Origin: an uncultured Muribaculaceae bacterium
GTDB lineage: Bacteria > Bacteroidota > Bacteroidia > Bacteroidales > Muribaculaceae
Length of the DNA stretch: 64,000 bases
Direction: 5' to 3'
NCBI GenBank assembly: GCA_910586565.1
Contig: CAJUIT010000007.1
Coordinates: forward strand, 1 to 64,000
Below, one piece after another: positions 16,824 through 25,850 of the stretch. Numbering within the stretch: the stretch's first letter is position 1; each line of letters begins with the position of its first letter. The notes beneath the pieces are model-generated. The model did no database searches. It saw only the letters and a program-made list of their open reading frames with translations, and had not been told where the DNA came from. Position numbers and translations under genes: made by a program.

Positions 16824-17189
16824 ATGATTAAATACAGCGAAACCCACGAATACGTTCGTGTTGAAGGTGAATTCGGATTTATCGGAGTGTCGGACTATGC
16901 TCAGAAGCAGCTCGGCAATGTTGTGTATGTCGACATGCCCGAAGTTGGCGACGAACTTGAAGCCGGCGAGGATTTCGGCGCTATTGAAAGCGTGAAGGCC
17001 GCTTCCGACCTCATCGCTCCCGTGAGCGGCGAAGTTGTTGAAATCAATGAGGCGCTTGAGGAGAATCCCCGCCTTGTCAATGCCGACGCTATGGCCAACT
17101 GGATTGTGAAAGTGAAGATTGCCGACCCCGAACAGCTCTCGGAGCTTATGGATGAGGAGCAATATGCCGCTTTCTGTGCTTCGCACTGA
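16824..17189 (+). CDS. gcvH: Glycine cleavage system H protein
   Basis: Lipoyl carrier that shuttles the aminomethyl group between P, T and L proteins. 121 residues. The lipoylation site is Lys58 in the FGAIESVKAASDL motif; HEYVRVEGEFGFIGVSDYAQKQLG at the N-terminus and GEVVEINEALEENPRLVN complete the fold. 48 bp before gcvPA. Confidence 0.97.
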   Translation: MIKYSETHEYVRVEGEFGFIGVSDYAQKQLGNVVYVDMPEVGDELEAGEDFGAIESVKAASDLIAPVSGEVVEINEALEENPRLVNADAMANWIVKVKIADPEQLSELMDEEQYAAFCASH

Positions 17190-17237
17190 TGCGACACACG
17201 ACAGCTACTTAAAAAAACAACCTGTTCACCCACAGTT

Positions 17238-18569
17238 ATGCACAGATATTTTCCACACACAGCAGGCGAGATTGAACAAATGCTCGCCCGCTGCGGCGTG
17301 TCGAAAATCGCCGACCTCTACAGCGATGTTCCACCGCAGCTCATGCTCGCCGAGCCTTACAGGCTTCCTGCCGAAATGAGCGAAACGGAGGTGCGCGAAT
17401 TTTTCGACACACTCGCCGATATGAACCGACCGTTGAAAGCCTGTTTCGCAGGGGGCGGATTCTACGACCACTACACCCCGGCAGTGGCCTCCTCGATAGC
17501 TTCACGCTCAGAGTTCCTCACCGCCTACACCCCCTATCAGCCTGAAATCTCGCAGGGCACGTTGCAATATATCTTCGAGTATCAAACGATGATGTCGCGC
17601 CTCACGGGGCTTGAAATCTCCAATGCGTCGATGTACGACGGCGCAACTGCCACCGCCGAAGCCATGATGATGGCCGTGGCCGCCGGGAGGAAGAAACGCC
17701 GCGTGCTCGTGTCGGCAACGATAAATCCCGCCGTGCGCGCCGTGGTCGACACCTACGCACGCTTTCACGGTGTGGAAATCGAAACCGTGAAGGAAACCGA
17801 CGGTGTGACCGACCTCACCGACCTCGCGCGTTTGCTTGACGCTCACAACGATGTGGCAGGCGTGATTATGCCTCAGCCCAATTTCTACGGCATCGTTGAG
17901 AATCTCGACGGTGTGGCCGACATGGTTCATGCCAAGAAAGCGTTGCTGATAATGAATTGCGTGGCCGCCGACCTCGCCACATTGCGCACCCCCGGTGAAT
18001 GGGGAGCCGACATTGCTTGCGGGGATGCTCAGTCGCTCGGCATTCCGTTGAGCTACGGCGGCCCTTATCTCGGCTATCTCTGTGCAACGAAAGCCTTGAT
18101 GCGCAAGATGCCCGGCCGCATCGTCGGTGCCACAACCGACGGTGAGGGGCGCCGCTGTTTCGTGCTCACACTTCAGGCCCGCGAGCAGCACATCCGCCGC
18201 GAGAAAGCCACATCCAACATTTGTTCCAACCAGGGGTTGATGACGCTGTTTGTTGCCGTGTGCATGAGTCTGCTCGGCACGGCAGGGTTGCGCGAGGCTG
18301 CCTATCGCGGGCATCAGACGGCATGCTACCTGCTCGATTCGCTTCTGAAAGCGGGTCGTTGCCGCCTGCGTTTCCCCGATAAACCGTTCCTCAACGAGTT
18401 TCTGCTCGAAACCGAGGTGGATGTAGACATGCTCATCAGCCGCTGCATGGAGCAGGGGATTCTCCCCGGCATAAAACTCGGCGAGAACCTGTTGCTGATG
18501 GCAGCCACCGAGATGCAGACCCGCGAGGATGTTGACCGGCTCACTGCCATCTACAAAAGCCTTTGTTGA
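17238..18569 (+). CDS. gcvPA: Glycine dehydrogenase (decarboxylating) subunit 1
   Basis: N-terminal half of the split P protein. It pairs with GcvPB to decarboxylate glycine using pyridoxal phosphate. 443 residues. Typical segments are MHRYFPHTAGEIEQMLARCGV, GGGFYDHYTPAVASSIASRSEFLTAYTPYQPEISQGTLQ and the C-terminal region with GRIVGATTDGEGRRCFVLTLQAREQHIRREKATSNICSNQGL. The PLP lysine resides in subunit 2, as expected of split enzymes. It ends 27 bp before gcvPB. Confidence 0.96.
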   Translation: MHRYFPHTAGEIEQMLARCGVSKIADLYSDVPPQLMLAEPYRLPAEMSETEVREFFDTLADMNRPLKACFAGGGFYDHYTPAVASSIASRSEFLTAYTPYQPEISQGTLQYIFEYQTMMSRLTGLEISNASMYDGATATAEAMMMAVAAGRKKRRVLVSATINPAVRAVVDTYARFHGVEIETVKETDGVTDLTDLARLLDAHNDVAGVIMPQPNFYGIVENLDGVADMVHAKKALLIMNCVAADLATLRTPGEWGADIACGDAQSLGIPLSYGGPYLGYLCATKALMRKMPGRIVGATTDGEGRRCFVLTLQAREQHIRREKATSNICSNQGLMTLFVAVCMSLLGTAGLREAAYRGHQTACYLLDSLLKAGRCRLRFPDKPFLNEFLLETEVDVDMLISRCMEQGILPGIKLGENLLLMAATEMQTREDVDRLTAIYKSLC

Positions 18570-18595
18570 ATAATCACCCCACAGAACACATTCAC

Positions 18596-20086
18596 ATGAA
18601 CAGAGAACTCTACGGCAAGCTGGTGTTTGAGCTGTCGCGTCAGGGAAGGCGCGGCTACCGGCTTCCCGACAATCATATCCCCGACAATTTCACGCCTGCC
18701 GACGACACGGTGCCCGAGATACCCGACAATCTGTTGCGCCGCGATGCGCTAACACTTCCCGAGTGTGACGAACTCACCGTTGTGCGCCACTACAACAACA
18801 TGTCGACCAACAATTTCGGCGTCGACACCGGGTTCTATCCCCTCGGGTCGTGCACAATGAAATATAACCCGAAAATCAATGAGGAGATGGCAACGCACCG
18901 TGCGTTTACCCGCACTCATCCTGCCGCGCCGCAACAGGATGTTCAAGGCAATCTGAAGCTCTATCACACCCTCCAGACATATCTTTCGGAAATCGGCGGG
19001 ATGGCTGAATTTACCCTCAACCCCTTTGCCGGTGCTCATGGCGAGCTTACCGGACTGATGGTTATCCGCGCCTATCACGACAGCCGCAATGACCGTCAGC
19101 GCCGCAAGGTGATTGTGCCCGACTCGGCTCACGGAACCAATCCCGCTTCGGCGGCTGTGGCCGGTCTTGAAGTTGTGGAGGTGAAGAGCCGTCCCGACGG
19201 TACGGTGGATGTCGACGACCTCCGCCCGCTGCTCGATGAGACTGTGGCTGCCGTGATGATGACAAACCCTAACACGTTAGGGCTTTTCGAACGGAATATC
19301 CCCGAAATCGCGCGTCTGGCGCATGAAGCGGGGGCGCTGATGTACTACGACGGAGCCAATCTCAACCCTATGCTCGGCATCGCCCGTCCCGGCGACATGG
19401 GCTTCGATGTGATGCACATAAATCTCCACAAAACATTCTCCACGCCCCACGGTGGCGGTGGCCCCGGCTCCGGTCCGGTGGGTGTGCGTGCGGGGCTTGA
19501 ACAGTTTCTGCCACTTCCCCGTGTGGAAAAAATCGAGGCTCCCGACGGCGGCGAAGCCTACAGGCTCGTCACCGAATCAACTGAGGCACTCGGTGCTGTT
19601 TCGGCGACTCTCGGCAACTTCGCCGTGCAGGCTCGTGCTCTGGCCTATATCCTCTCGCTCGGAAGCGAGGGGCTGATGCAGGTTGGCCCGCTCGCAACGC
19701 TCAATGCCAACTACATCAAGGAGAGCCTGAAAGATGATTATCTTCTCCCCATCGAAGGTGTTTGCAAGCATGAGTTCGTGTTCGACGGTTTGCGCGACAA
19801 ATCAACCGGCGTGACAACCCTCAACATCGCCAAGCGATTGCTTGACCACGGTTACCACGCACCCACCATCTATTTCCCGCTGCTCTTCCACGAGTCGCTG
19901 ATGATCGAGCCTACCGAAACCGAAAGCAAAGAGACTCTCGACAGCTTCATTGAGGTGATGCACGACATTGCACGCGAGGCGAGGGAAACTCCCGATGTGG
20001 TGCTCACAGCCCCGCACAACACCCCCATCGCTCATCCCGACGACACGGCGGCAGCGCTCAATCCGGTTACAACATTCACCCTTTGA
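18596..20086 (+). CDS. gcvPB: Glycine dehydrogenase (decarboxylating) subunit 2
   Basis: Catalytic PLP-binding half of the split P protein, 496 residues from the ATG at 18596 (MNRELYGKLVFELSRQGRRG); an in-frame TTG at 18563 overlaps gcvPA and is less likely. The PLP-binding Lys lies in MHINLHKTFSTPHGGGGPG at about residue 277. FYPLGSCTMKYNPKINEE and MLNPFAGAHGE-like motifs (here FTLNPFAGAHGELTGL) are characteristic. It forms the heterotetramer with GcvPA. The lpd gene follows after 11 bp. Confidence 0.96.
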   Translation: MNRELYGKLVFELSRQGRRGYRLPDNHIPDNFTPADDTVPEIPDNLLRRDALTLPECDELTVVRHYNNMSTNNFGVDTGFYPLGSCTMKYNPKINEEMATHRAFTRTHPAAPQQDVQGNLKLYHTLQTYLSEIGGMAEFTLNPFAGAHGELTGLMVIRAYHDSRNDRQRRKVIVPDSAHGTNPASAAVAGLEVVEVKSRPDGTVDVDDLRPLLDETVAAVMMTNPNTLGLFERNIPEIARLAHEAGALMYYDGANLNPMLGIARPGDMGFDVMHINLHKTFSTPHGGGGPGSGPVGVRAGLEQFLPLPRVEKIEAPDGGEAYRLVTESTEALGAVSATLGNFAVQARALAYILSLGSEGLMQVGPLATLNANYIKESLKDDYLLPIEGVCKHEFVFDGLRDKSTGVTTLNIAKRLLDHGYHAPTIYFPLLFHESLMIEPTETESKETLDSFIEVMHDIAREARETPDVVLTAPHNTPIAHPDDTAAALNPVTTFTL

Positions 20087-20097
20087 CCCCCAACGCC

Positions 20098-21429
20098 ATG
20101 ACTGCATTTGATTGTATTGTTATAGGGGGCGGCCCCGCCGGCTATGAGGCCGCCGCTATCGCCGCCAACCGAGGTGAAAATGTGTTGCTTGTGGAGCGTG
20201 ATAACCTCGGGGGCACCTGTCTCAACCGAGGTTGTATCCCCACAAAAGCGTTCTGCCGCTCGGCTCAGGTGGCCATTGATGCCCGTGAGGCGGCAAGCTT
20301 CGGCATCAAGCTCCCAGCCGGAGAGGTTTCCGCCGACATGGAAGCCATTGTTGCTCGCAAAAACAGCATTGTAGGGCAGCTGCGCGAAGGTGTGGCTATG
20401 GTGGTGGGGAACGCCACTGTGGAGAGGGGAGAGGCCCGTTTCACCGGTGCTCATGAAATTGAGGTTGACGGGCGGCGCTTCACCGCTCCGCGCATCATCG
20501 TTGCCACAGGCTCCGAGCCGGCCACGCTTGCAGTTTCCGGTGCCGACCTTGCCGTTGATTCAACCGCATTGCTCGACATCAACTCGGTGCCCGCATCGCT
20601 GCTCATTATCGGGGGCGGGGTAATCGGTATGGAATTTGCCTCGATTTTCAATGCTCTCGGCTCGGAGGTGACCGTGGTGGAGTTCTGCAAGGAGATTCTG
20701 CCGCAGTTCGACCGCGACATTGCCAAGCGGTTGCGCACCGCCCTGCAGAAGCGCGGGGTGAAATTCTCTCTGTCGTCGCAGGTTACATCAATCACACCCG
20801 CGCAGGGGGTGATGAAACAAGTGTCGGCACTCGCAAAGGGTAAAGAGGTGGAGTTTGAAGCCGAAACCGTACTCATGGCTGTGGGGCGCCGTCCGGTGAT
20901 TCCCGCAGGGGCTGCGGAGTGCGGCTTCGAGATTTCGCGCCGCGGTTTTGTGGTCGACCCGCGTTTTGAAACCAATATCCCCGGCGTGTTCGCAATCGGC
21001 GACTGCAACGGCATTTGCCAATTGGCACATGCCGCCTCGGCTCAAGCCCGCTTTGTTTCGGGTGAGAATGTCGACCTTTCGGTTGTGCCATCGGCGGTGT
21101 TCACGCACCCCGAGTGCGCGATGGTTGGTTTGACCGAGGAACAATGCCGCGAACAGGGATTGGAGGTGAAAACCGGTAAAGCCTTTTTCCGCACCAACGG
21201 AAAAGCTCTCGCAATGGGCGAGAGCGACGGCATGGTGAAAACCATCGTGTCGGCTGAAACGGGATTGATTGTGGGGTGCCACATCTGCGGGCCCCATGCC
21301 GCCGACCTCATTGCCGAAGCGGCTCTCGCCATATCGGCGCATCTGCCGGCCGAGGCTTTACTATCCACAATACATGCCCATCCAACGCTCCCCGAGCTGC
21401 TATGCGCCTCGTTGGAGGGCGTGTCATAA
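20098..21429 (+). CDS. lpdA: Dihydrolipoamide dehydrogenase (L protein)
   Basis: FAD enzyme that reoxidises dihydrolipoyl GcvH with NAD+. 443 residues from ATG 20098. FAD motif IVIGGGPAGYEAA at residues 8-20, redox-active disulfide C41-x4-C46 in GGTCLNRGCIPTK, NAD motif IIGGGVIGMEFASIFNALGSEVTVVE near 175-200, and the C-terminal dimer-interface HAHPTLPELL with the catalytic His. It completes the glycine cleavage set (T, H, P1, P2, L) together with a lipoate ligase. Its last codons run into structured element B, whose GTGTCATAA contains the stop. Confidence 0.95.
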   Translation: MTAFDCIVIGGGPAGYEAAAIAANRGENVLLVERDNLGGTCLNRGCIPTKAFCRSAQVAIDAREAASFGIKLPAGEVSADMEAIVARKNSIVGQLREGVAMVVGNATVERGEARFTGAHEIEVDGRRFTAPRIIVATGSEPATLAVSGADLAVDSTALLDINSVPASLLIIGGGVIGMEFASIFNALGSEVTVVEFCKEILPQFDRDIAKRLRTALQKRGVKFSLSSQVTSITPAQGVMKQVSALAKGKEVEFEAETVLMAVGRRPVIPAGAAECGFEISRRGFVVDPRFETNIPGVFAIGDCNGICQLAHAASAQARFVSGENVDLSVVPSAVFTHPECAMVGLTEEQCREQGLEVKTGKAFFRTNGKALAMGESDGMVKTIVSAETGLIVGCHICGPHAADLIAEAALAISAHLPAEALLSTIHAHPTLPELLCASLEGVS

Positions 21430-21541
21430 CGGCTCGTCCGGGTCATCGCTTGTGGGATTCGGTCTCGGTCACGTACTTCAGTACGCTCCACTCGACCTCA
21501 CCCACAAGCTCCTACCGGCCAAACCATTCTGACACCGCCCT
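21419..21541 (+). repeat. Structured 3'-end element, copy B
   Basis: Begins within the last codons of lpdA. Same arms as copies A, C and D when read from the upstream gene: GTGTCATAACGGCTCG... to ...CCATTCTGACAC. It is the only copy without the standard GTGTCATGAATTTTGACAC hairpin right behind it; a different GTGTCAG hairpin follows at 21584. Confidence 0.8.
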
Positions 21542-21583
21542 CTCCATCCGGATGGTTACAATGATAATGGCTTTAGAGCCAAT

Positions 21584-21629
21584 AAATCAAAAAGCTGTGT
21601 CAGCGATTGCTGACACAGCTTTTTGATTT
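21584..21629. terminator. Bidirectional terminator between lpdA and the PpiD-like gene
   Basis: Perfect 20-bp stem AAATCAAAAAGCTGTGTCAG with its complement around a 6-base loop; A-rich and T-rich flanks serve both strands. The two genes converge here. Confidence 0.8.
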
Positions 21630-21656
21630 ATTTATAATGTTCTGCAGAGGCGTAGA

Positions 21657-23729
21657 TTACTGCTGACGGTCGCTGTAGAATTTCTGGATGCGGTTGTCGA
21701 TTTTCTTGTTGCCGAGGAACACTTCGGGGAGTGTGCGCTGGAATGAAGCGGCACCTTCACGCTGGTTGAACACCATTGCGTCGTTCTCGAAGTCGAATTC
21801 GCGGCCCTGGTTGTTCTCTTCGGTTACGGTGAACACTACAACCGAGCCGTTGAGGGCAACGGGACCAACGAGCTCACCTTTCTTTGCAACTGCCACGTTG
21901 GCCAGGAGGGCTGATTCAAACATGGGGAAGTTGCGAACGTAGGGCTGACCGAAAGTCACCTGGGTGGTGTCGGCTTTCACCTGCATTGCGGCTGCATAGC
22001 CGGCAACATCGGTTGCTTTGCCTTTATAGTCGGCGATGAGCTTTTCAGCTTTCTTCTGGTTGCGGATCTTGTTGGTGAGGTAGGTGCGCACATCGTTGTT
22101 GGTGGCGGGAATGAAGTTTCCGTCGTAGATGTCGGTCACGGCAACGGCGAGCAGACGGGCATCGCGGTCGTCGGTGAACACGCCTGACACCTGACCCTTC
22201 TTGGCACCGAGCGCCCATTTGGCGGCGCCGCGGCTGTCGGGCACGTTGTTAACGCTGAGGCTTGAGGGGGTTACAACTGCCTCGGTAGCGGTGTAGCCGG
22301 CCTTGGTTGCCTCGGAGATGAACTTGTCGGCAGTGGTGTTGGCAGCCAGGTAGTTGCGCAGAGCGTTGTTGAGGTTCTGCACGGTGGTGGTTGAGGGTGC
22401 CACGTCGTAGGTGATTTCGGCGATATCGTAGACTGTTACGGGAGCCTTGCGTGAGCGCACGCGGAGGGTCATGCCTTTCTGGCCGTTGTTGTTGGCGGGA
22501 GCGAAGTAGGTGCCTGTGGCGGCTTCGGCGAGCTCATCCTTGAGGGCGCCCATTGCGGGGTCGAGGAGCGACACCCAGATGCTGTCCTGGCTCTGGGCGA
22601 TAGCGTCGCCGAGGTCGAGGGCTTTGGCACCTGTGTTGAGGCGGCTGATGATGGAGTCGGCGTCAACGTTCTCGTTGATGAATGCGAGGTCAACAAGCAC
22701 AGAGTCGATTGAGGTTGTTGTGCCGAGCATCTTGGCGATGGTGTAGCGGTTGTCGATGAACGAAACCACAGCTGCCGAGTCAACTGCCATTGTGGGAGCA
22801 ACTTTTTTCAGAGCGGGGGCGAGCGACGACAGGGGAGCCGACACGCGGTTCACGTAGAACAGCGAGTTGCCCGAAACGGCATCGGTGCCGGGGTTGAGAC
22901 GGAGACCCATAACGGCGTCCTCAACATCTTTCTGAGCTGCTGCGAGGTCGTCGGTCGAGGGGGTGATGTCAACAGCGATGTAGTTGACCATGCGCTGCTC
23001 CTCGCGGATGCGGTAGCGGTTTTTCTCCTCTTTATAGAGGTTGTTGATTTCGTCGTCGGTCACCTGGAAGTCATCGTCGGCAAGCGAGGAGAGGTCTTTT
23101 TTCGCGTAGGCGATGGTTGATGTGGTGGCGTTGTCGTCGAAAAGCGCTTTTGCATCGAGCTTGTTGGCGGTGAGGGTGCCCATGAACTGGCTCATGAACT
23201 TCTGCTGGAGAAGCATCTGCTCGGTGTCTTTTTCAAGGGCGAGCCAAGCCTGCTGGAACTGAGCGGCCTGCTGTGGGTCGATTCCGCTTTTGGTGGGGTT
23301 GTATGCGGCGTCGTAGAGCATCTGAGCCGAGGGGATGCCCATGCTCTGCACCATCTGGTTAACGTAGGGGTGGGGAGTTTCACCGAGCATGGCTTTTGAA
23401 AGCTCGTTGTCGGTAACCACCAGGCCGAGGCGCTCGAACTCTTTGTTCATGAGCGTTTCGCTGATCATCTGCTGGAGCACATATTCCTGCACCTGGGCTG
23501 CATCAATGTTGTTGTAGCCGCGCTGCTGCATCTGCTCCTGCTGGGCTTCAACGCGTTTCTGGAACTCCATGTAGTCGATTTTTTCACCGTCGACTTTTGC
23601 CACTGTGTGGTTGTCGGTGAACAGTTCGCCCGGACGGTCGATTGCCGTGAGGATGAACAGCAGGAGAGCCACACCCAGGATAGAGATAATCAGGATGGGG
23701 CGCTGACGGATTTGTTCAAGTGTTGACAT
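21657..23729 (-). CDS. PpiD/SurA-like periplasmic peptidyl-prolyl isomerase chaperone
   Basis: 690 residues. One N-terminal transmembrane helix (residues ~10-30, PILIISILGVALLLFILTAI) anchors it to the inner membrane with the rest in the periplasm. The following GELFTDNHTVAKVDGEKIDYMEFQKRVEAQQEQMQQRG is the SurA_N-type domain; central and C-terminal segments correspond to parvulin-like regions but are divergent, so isomerase activity is uncertain. Role: folding of outer-membrane and secreted proteins, fitting the many exported proteins in this window. A TATCTTTG box sits upstream at 23813-23820. Confidence 0.82.
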   Translation of the reverse strand: MSTLEQIRQRPILIISILGVALLLFILTAIDRPGELFTDNHTVAKVDGEKIDYMEFQKRVEAQQEQMQQRGYNNIDAAQVQEYVLQQMISETLMNKEFERLGLVVTDNELSKAMLGETPHPYVNQMVQSMGIPSAQMLYDAAYNPTKSGIDPQQAAQFQQAWLALEKDTEQMLLQQKFMSQFMGTLTANKLDAKALFDDNATTSTIAYAKKDLSSLADDDFQVTDDEINNLYKEEKNRYRIREEQRMVNYIAVDITPSTDDLAAAQKDVEDAVMGLRLNPGTDAVSGNSLFYVNRVSAPLSSLAPALKKVAPTMAVDSAAVVSFIDNRYTIAKMLGTTTSIDSVLVDLAFINENVDADSIISRLNTGAKALDLGDAIAQSQDSIWVSLLDPAMGALKDELAEAATGTYFAPANNNGQKGMTLRVRSRKAPVTVYDIAEITYDVAPSTTTVQNLNNALRNYLAANTTADKFISEATKAGYTATEAVVTPSSLSVNNVPDSRGAAKWALGAKKGQVSGVFTDDRDARLLAVAVTDIYDGNFIPATNNDVRTYLTNKIRNQKKAEKLIADYKGKATDVAGYAAAMQVKADTTQVTFGQPYVRNFPMFESALLANVAVAKKGELVGPVALNGSVVVFTVTEENNQGREFDFENDAMVFNQREGAASFQRTLPEVFLGNKKIDNRIQKFYSDRQQ

Positions 23730-23812
23730 TTAATGATAAATGGTTTATTTGATTTTTTGTTATTTCACGGTTACGGGTGCTGTGGTTGGTGTACACCAAC
23801 GCAATAAGCGCA

Positions 23813-23820
23813 CAAAGATA
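23813..23820 (-). promoter_or_regulatory. Promoter -7 box (TATCTTTG) of the PpiD-like gene
   Basis: Perfect box on the minus strand, 84 bp upstream of the start codon. Confidence 0.5.
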
Positions 23821-23837
23821 CGTTTTTTTTTATAGAA

Positions 23838-24008
23838 GTCAAAAGACGAGCGGCAAAAAGACGAAAAGAAGAAGTTAGAAGGGAGAAGTGAGAAGTCAGA
23901 AGAGAGGAGGGAGAAGGATAGAGTCTTTAGGGTCTTTAAGGTCATTAGGGACTTTAACGACCTTAATGACCCTAATGACCCTAAAGACCCTTAAGTTGGG
24001 CGGGAGAA
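23838..24008. repeat. Simple-repeat filler with AGGGTCTTTAAGGTCATT units
   Basis: AGAAGTCAGAAG heptamers followed by alternating GGTCTTTA/GGTCATTA units and their complements (CCTTAATGACCCTAATGACC). The second half can fold on the first. No gene lies in the 370-bp gap between metK and the PpiD-like gene. Confidence 0.6.
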
Positions 24009-24010
24009 CT

Positions 24011-24058
24011 AAAACTGCACCCCAAAAGTTTCAAATTCAACTTTTCGGGGTGCAGTTT
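24011..24058. terminator. metK terminator
   Basis: Long inverted repeat AACTGCACCCCAAAAGTT / AACTTTTCGGGGTGCAGTT, located 42 bp past the metK stop on the minus strand. Confidence 0.75.
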
Positions 24059-24099
24059 AAATTGTGTGACTACCTCTTTATAGTGGTGTGGAGGGCGAA

Positions 24100-25416
24100 T
24101 CAGGCCAGGGAGAAGGCTTCGCGGATGGTGTCGACGTAGTCGAGTTTCTCCCAGGTGAACAGCTCCACTTCCATTGTGCGGTCGCCCTGATGGCGCGAAT
24201 GGAAGGTTTTGGTGACTTTGCGCGGGGTGCGGCCGATGTGGCCGTAGGTTGATGTTTCGAGATAGATGGGTGCGCGCAGTTTGAGGCGGTTTTCGATTGC
24301 ATGTGGGCGCATGTCGAAAATTTTGCTCACGATGTTGGAGATTTCGCCGTCGGTCATGTTCACCTTGGCTGTGCCGCGGGTGTTGACGTAGAGGCTCACG
24401 GGCTGTGCCACACCGATGGCGTAGGCCACCTGCACGAGTGCTTCCTCGGCTACGCCGGCTGCCACGAGGTTTTTGGCAATGTGGCGGGCTGCATAGGCTG
24501 CCGAGCGGTCGACTTTGGAGGGGTCTTTGCCCGAGAATGCGCCGCCGCCATGGGCTCCGCGCCCTCCGTAGGTGTCGACAATGATTTTGCGCCCTGTGAG
24601 GCCGGTGTCGCCGTGGGGGCCGCCAATCACAAATTTGCCTGTGGGGTTGACGTGAAGGATGATTTTGTCGTCGAACAAGTTGCGCAGTTCGGCGGGAATA
24701 ACCTCTAAAAGGCGGGGGAGAAGCTGTTGCTCAACGTCGCGGCGGATGATGGCAAGCATCTCTTCGTCGGCCTGTTCCTGCGTTTTCCCTTCGCCGGGGA
24801 GGATGAAGTCGTCGTGTTGGGTGGAGACAACGATTGTGTTGACGCGCACGGGGTGGTTGGCGCTGTCATATTCCACTGTGACCTGACTTTTCGAGTCGGG
24901 GCGCAGATAGGATTTGCGCACGCCTGCTGGGGTGATATAGGTCATTGCCGATTCCTCGCGGCGTATTTTCGACAGTTCCTTGAGAATGGCGTGGCTGAGG
25001 TCCACAGTGAGGGGGATGAAGAGCGGGGTTTCGTTGCAGGCGTAGCCGAACATCATGCCCTGGTCGCCGGCGCCCTGGTCCTCGCTTTCGGCGCGTTCAA
25101 CGCCGCGGTTGATGTCTGGGCTCTGCTCGTGCACGGCCGAGAGAACGCCGCACGATTCGCCGTCGAATTTCAACGCCGAATGGTTGTAGCCTATTGAGTT
25201 GATTACGCGGCGGGCGGTGTCGGCAAGGTCGACCTGTGCGTTCGACTTCACTTCGCCGGCAATCACAACCTGGCCGGTGGTGACCAAAGTTTCGCAGGCA
25301 ACTTTCGAGTTGGGGTCGTAGGCGAGCATCTCGTCAAGAATGGCGTCGGAAATCTGGTCGGCCACTTTGTCGGGATGTCCTTCGGAAACTGATTCCGATG
25401 TAAAAAGATAGTTCAT
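24100..25416 (-). CDS. metK: S-adenosylmethionine synthetase
   Basis: Forms SAM from methionine and ATP in the cytoplasm. 438 residues from the ATG at 25416 (MNYLFTSESVSEGHPDKVADQISDAILDEML). Longer in-frame extension to 25668 crosses the promoter box at 25531-25538 and is not used. Signature motifs are GAGDQGMMFGYAC near residue 125 and the phosphate-binding GGGAFSGKDPSKVDRSAAYAAR near 285. A long leader (about 110 nt) separates promoter and start and carries a possible SAM-sensing structure. Monocistronic, ending in its own hairpin. Confidence 0.96.
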   Translation of the reverse strand: MNYLFTSESVSEGHPDKVADQISDAILDEMLAYDPNSKVACETLVTTGQVVIAGEVKSNAQVDLADTARRVINSIGYNHSALKFDGESCGVLSAVHEQSPDINRGVERAESEDQGAGDQGMMFGYACNETPLFIPLTVDLSHAILKELSKIRREESAMTYITPAGVRKSYLRPDSKSQVTVEYDSANHPVRVNTIVVSTQHDDFILPGEGKTQEQADEEMLAIIRRDVEQQLLPRLLEVIPAELRNLFDDKIILHVNPTGKFVIGGPHGDTGLTGRKIIVDTYGGRGAHGGGAFSGKDPSKVDRSAAYAARHIAKNLVAAGVAEEALVQVAYAIGVAQPVSLYVNTRGTAKVNMTDGEISNIVSKIFDMRPHAIENRLKLRAPIYLETSTYGHIGRTPRKVTKTFHSRHQGDRTMEVELFTWEKLDYVDTIREAFSLA

Positions 25417-25470
25417 GGGTCTTTTTAGCATTTTTTTGAGTGGTTGCAAGCAATCAAATTTTTCCACATC
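25417..25470 (-). promoter_or_regulatory. Possible SAM-II-like riboswitch in the metK leader
   Basis: Read on the minus strand just before the metK ATG: a short stem TGTGG/CCACT encloses AATTTGATTGCTTGCAA, followed by an A-rich stretch and ATGCTAAAAAG. The order ATTT...TTGCAA, stem strand, A-rich, GCTAAAAAG resembles the SAM-II pseudoknot as I remember it. I could not confirm all pseudoknot pairs by eye, so this is a candidate only. Confidence 0.3.
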
Positions 25471-25530
25471 ACAGCATGTAAATTTGCATGGAACCTTATC
25501 GGGGACTGCTATTTGAGCCGAAAAGGCCTG

Positions 25531-25538
25531 CAAAGGTA
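25531..25538 (-). promoter_or_regulatory. Promoter -7 box (TACCTTTG) of metK
   Basis: Perfect TAnnTTTG on the minus strand; it fixes the start codon downstream at 25416 and implies a leader of about 110 nt. Confidence 0.55.
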
Positions 25539-25647
25539 CGAAAAAGTTTTCAGTTTTCAGTTTTGAGTTTTCAGATTTGGGGAGAACGTCCGCCGATGGT
25601 GGTGGATGGTGGTGTAATCTGCGAGCGATTTTTCGGTAGCAAATGGA

Positions 25648-25682
25648 AGGCGCTGTGTCAAAATTCATGACACAGCGCCTTT
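25648..25682 (-). terminator. GTGTCA-stem terminator hairpin (copy C)
   Basis: GGCGCTGTGTCA / TGACACAGCGCC around AAATTCA. The stem carries compensated changes relative to the hairpins at 48366 and 59369 (CTG/CAG for GTG/CAC). It ends the transcript coming from the secreted gene at 25851-26981. Confidence 0.75.
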
Positions 25683-25698
25683 GTGGTCTAAGCAGGGA

Positions 25699-25823
25699 GG
25701 ATGCTGTCAGAATGGTTTGGCCGGTAGGAGCTTGTGGGTGAGGTCGATGGGAGCGTACTGAAGTACGTGACCGAGACCGAATCCCGCAAGCGACGACCCG
25801 GACGAGCCGTTATGACACGCCTC
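25699..25823 (-). repeat. Structured 3'-end element, copy C
   Basis: Starts 28 bp past the stop codon of the secreted gene at 25851 and is followed by the terminator at 25648-25682. It differs from copy A at paired positions (GGCCGG with CCGGAC in place of GGATGG with CCAGAC). Confidence 0.8.
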
Positions 25824-25850
25824 GTGGGTATTCGTGATTGAAATGTGTGG

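Noticed and set aside
25417..25668. N-terminal extension of metK
   Set aside because: It crosses the metK promoter box and terminator C; MetK proteins begin at the MNYLFTSESV segment.
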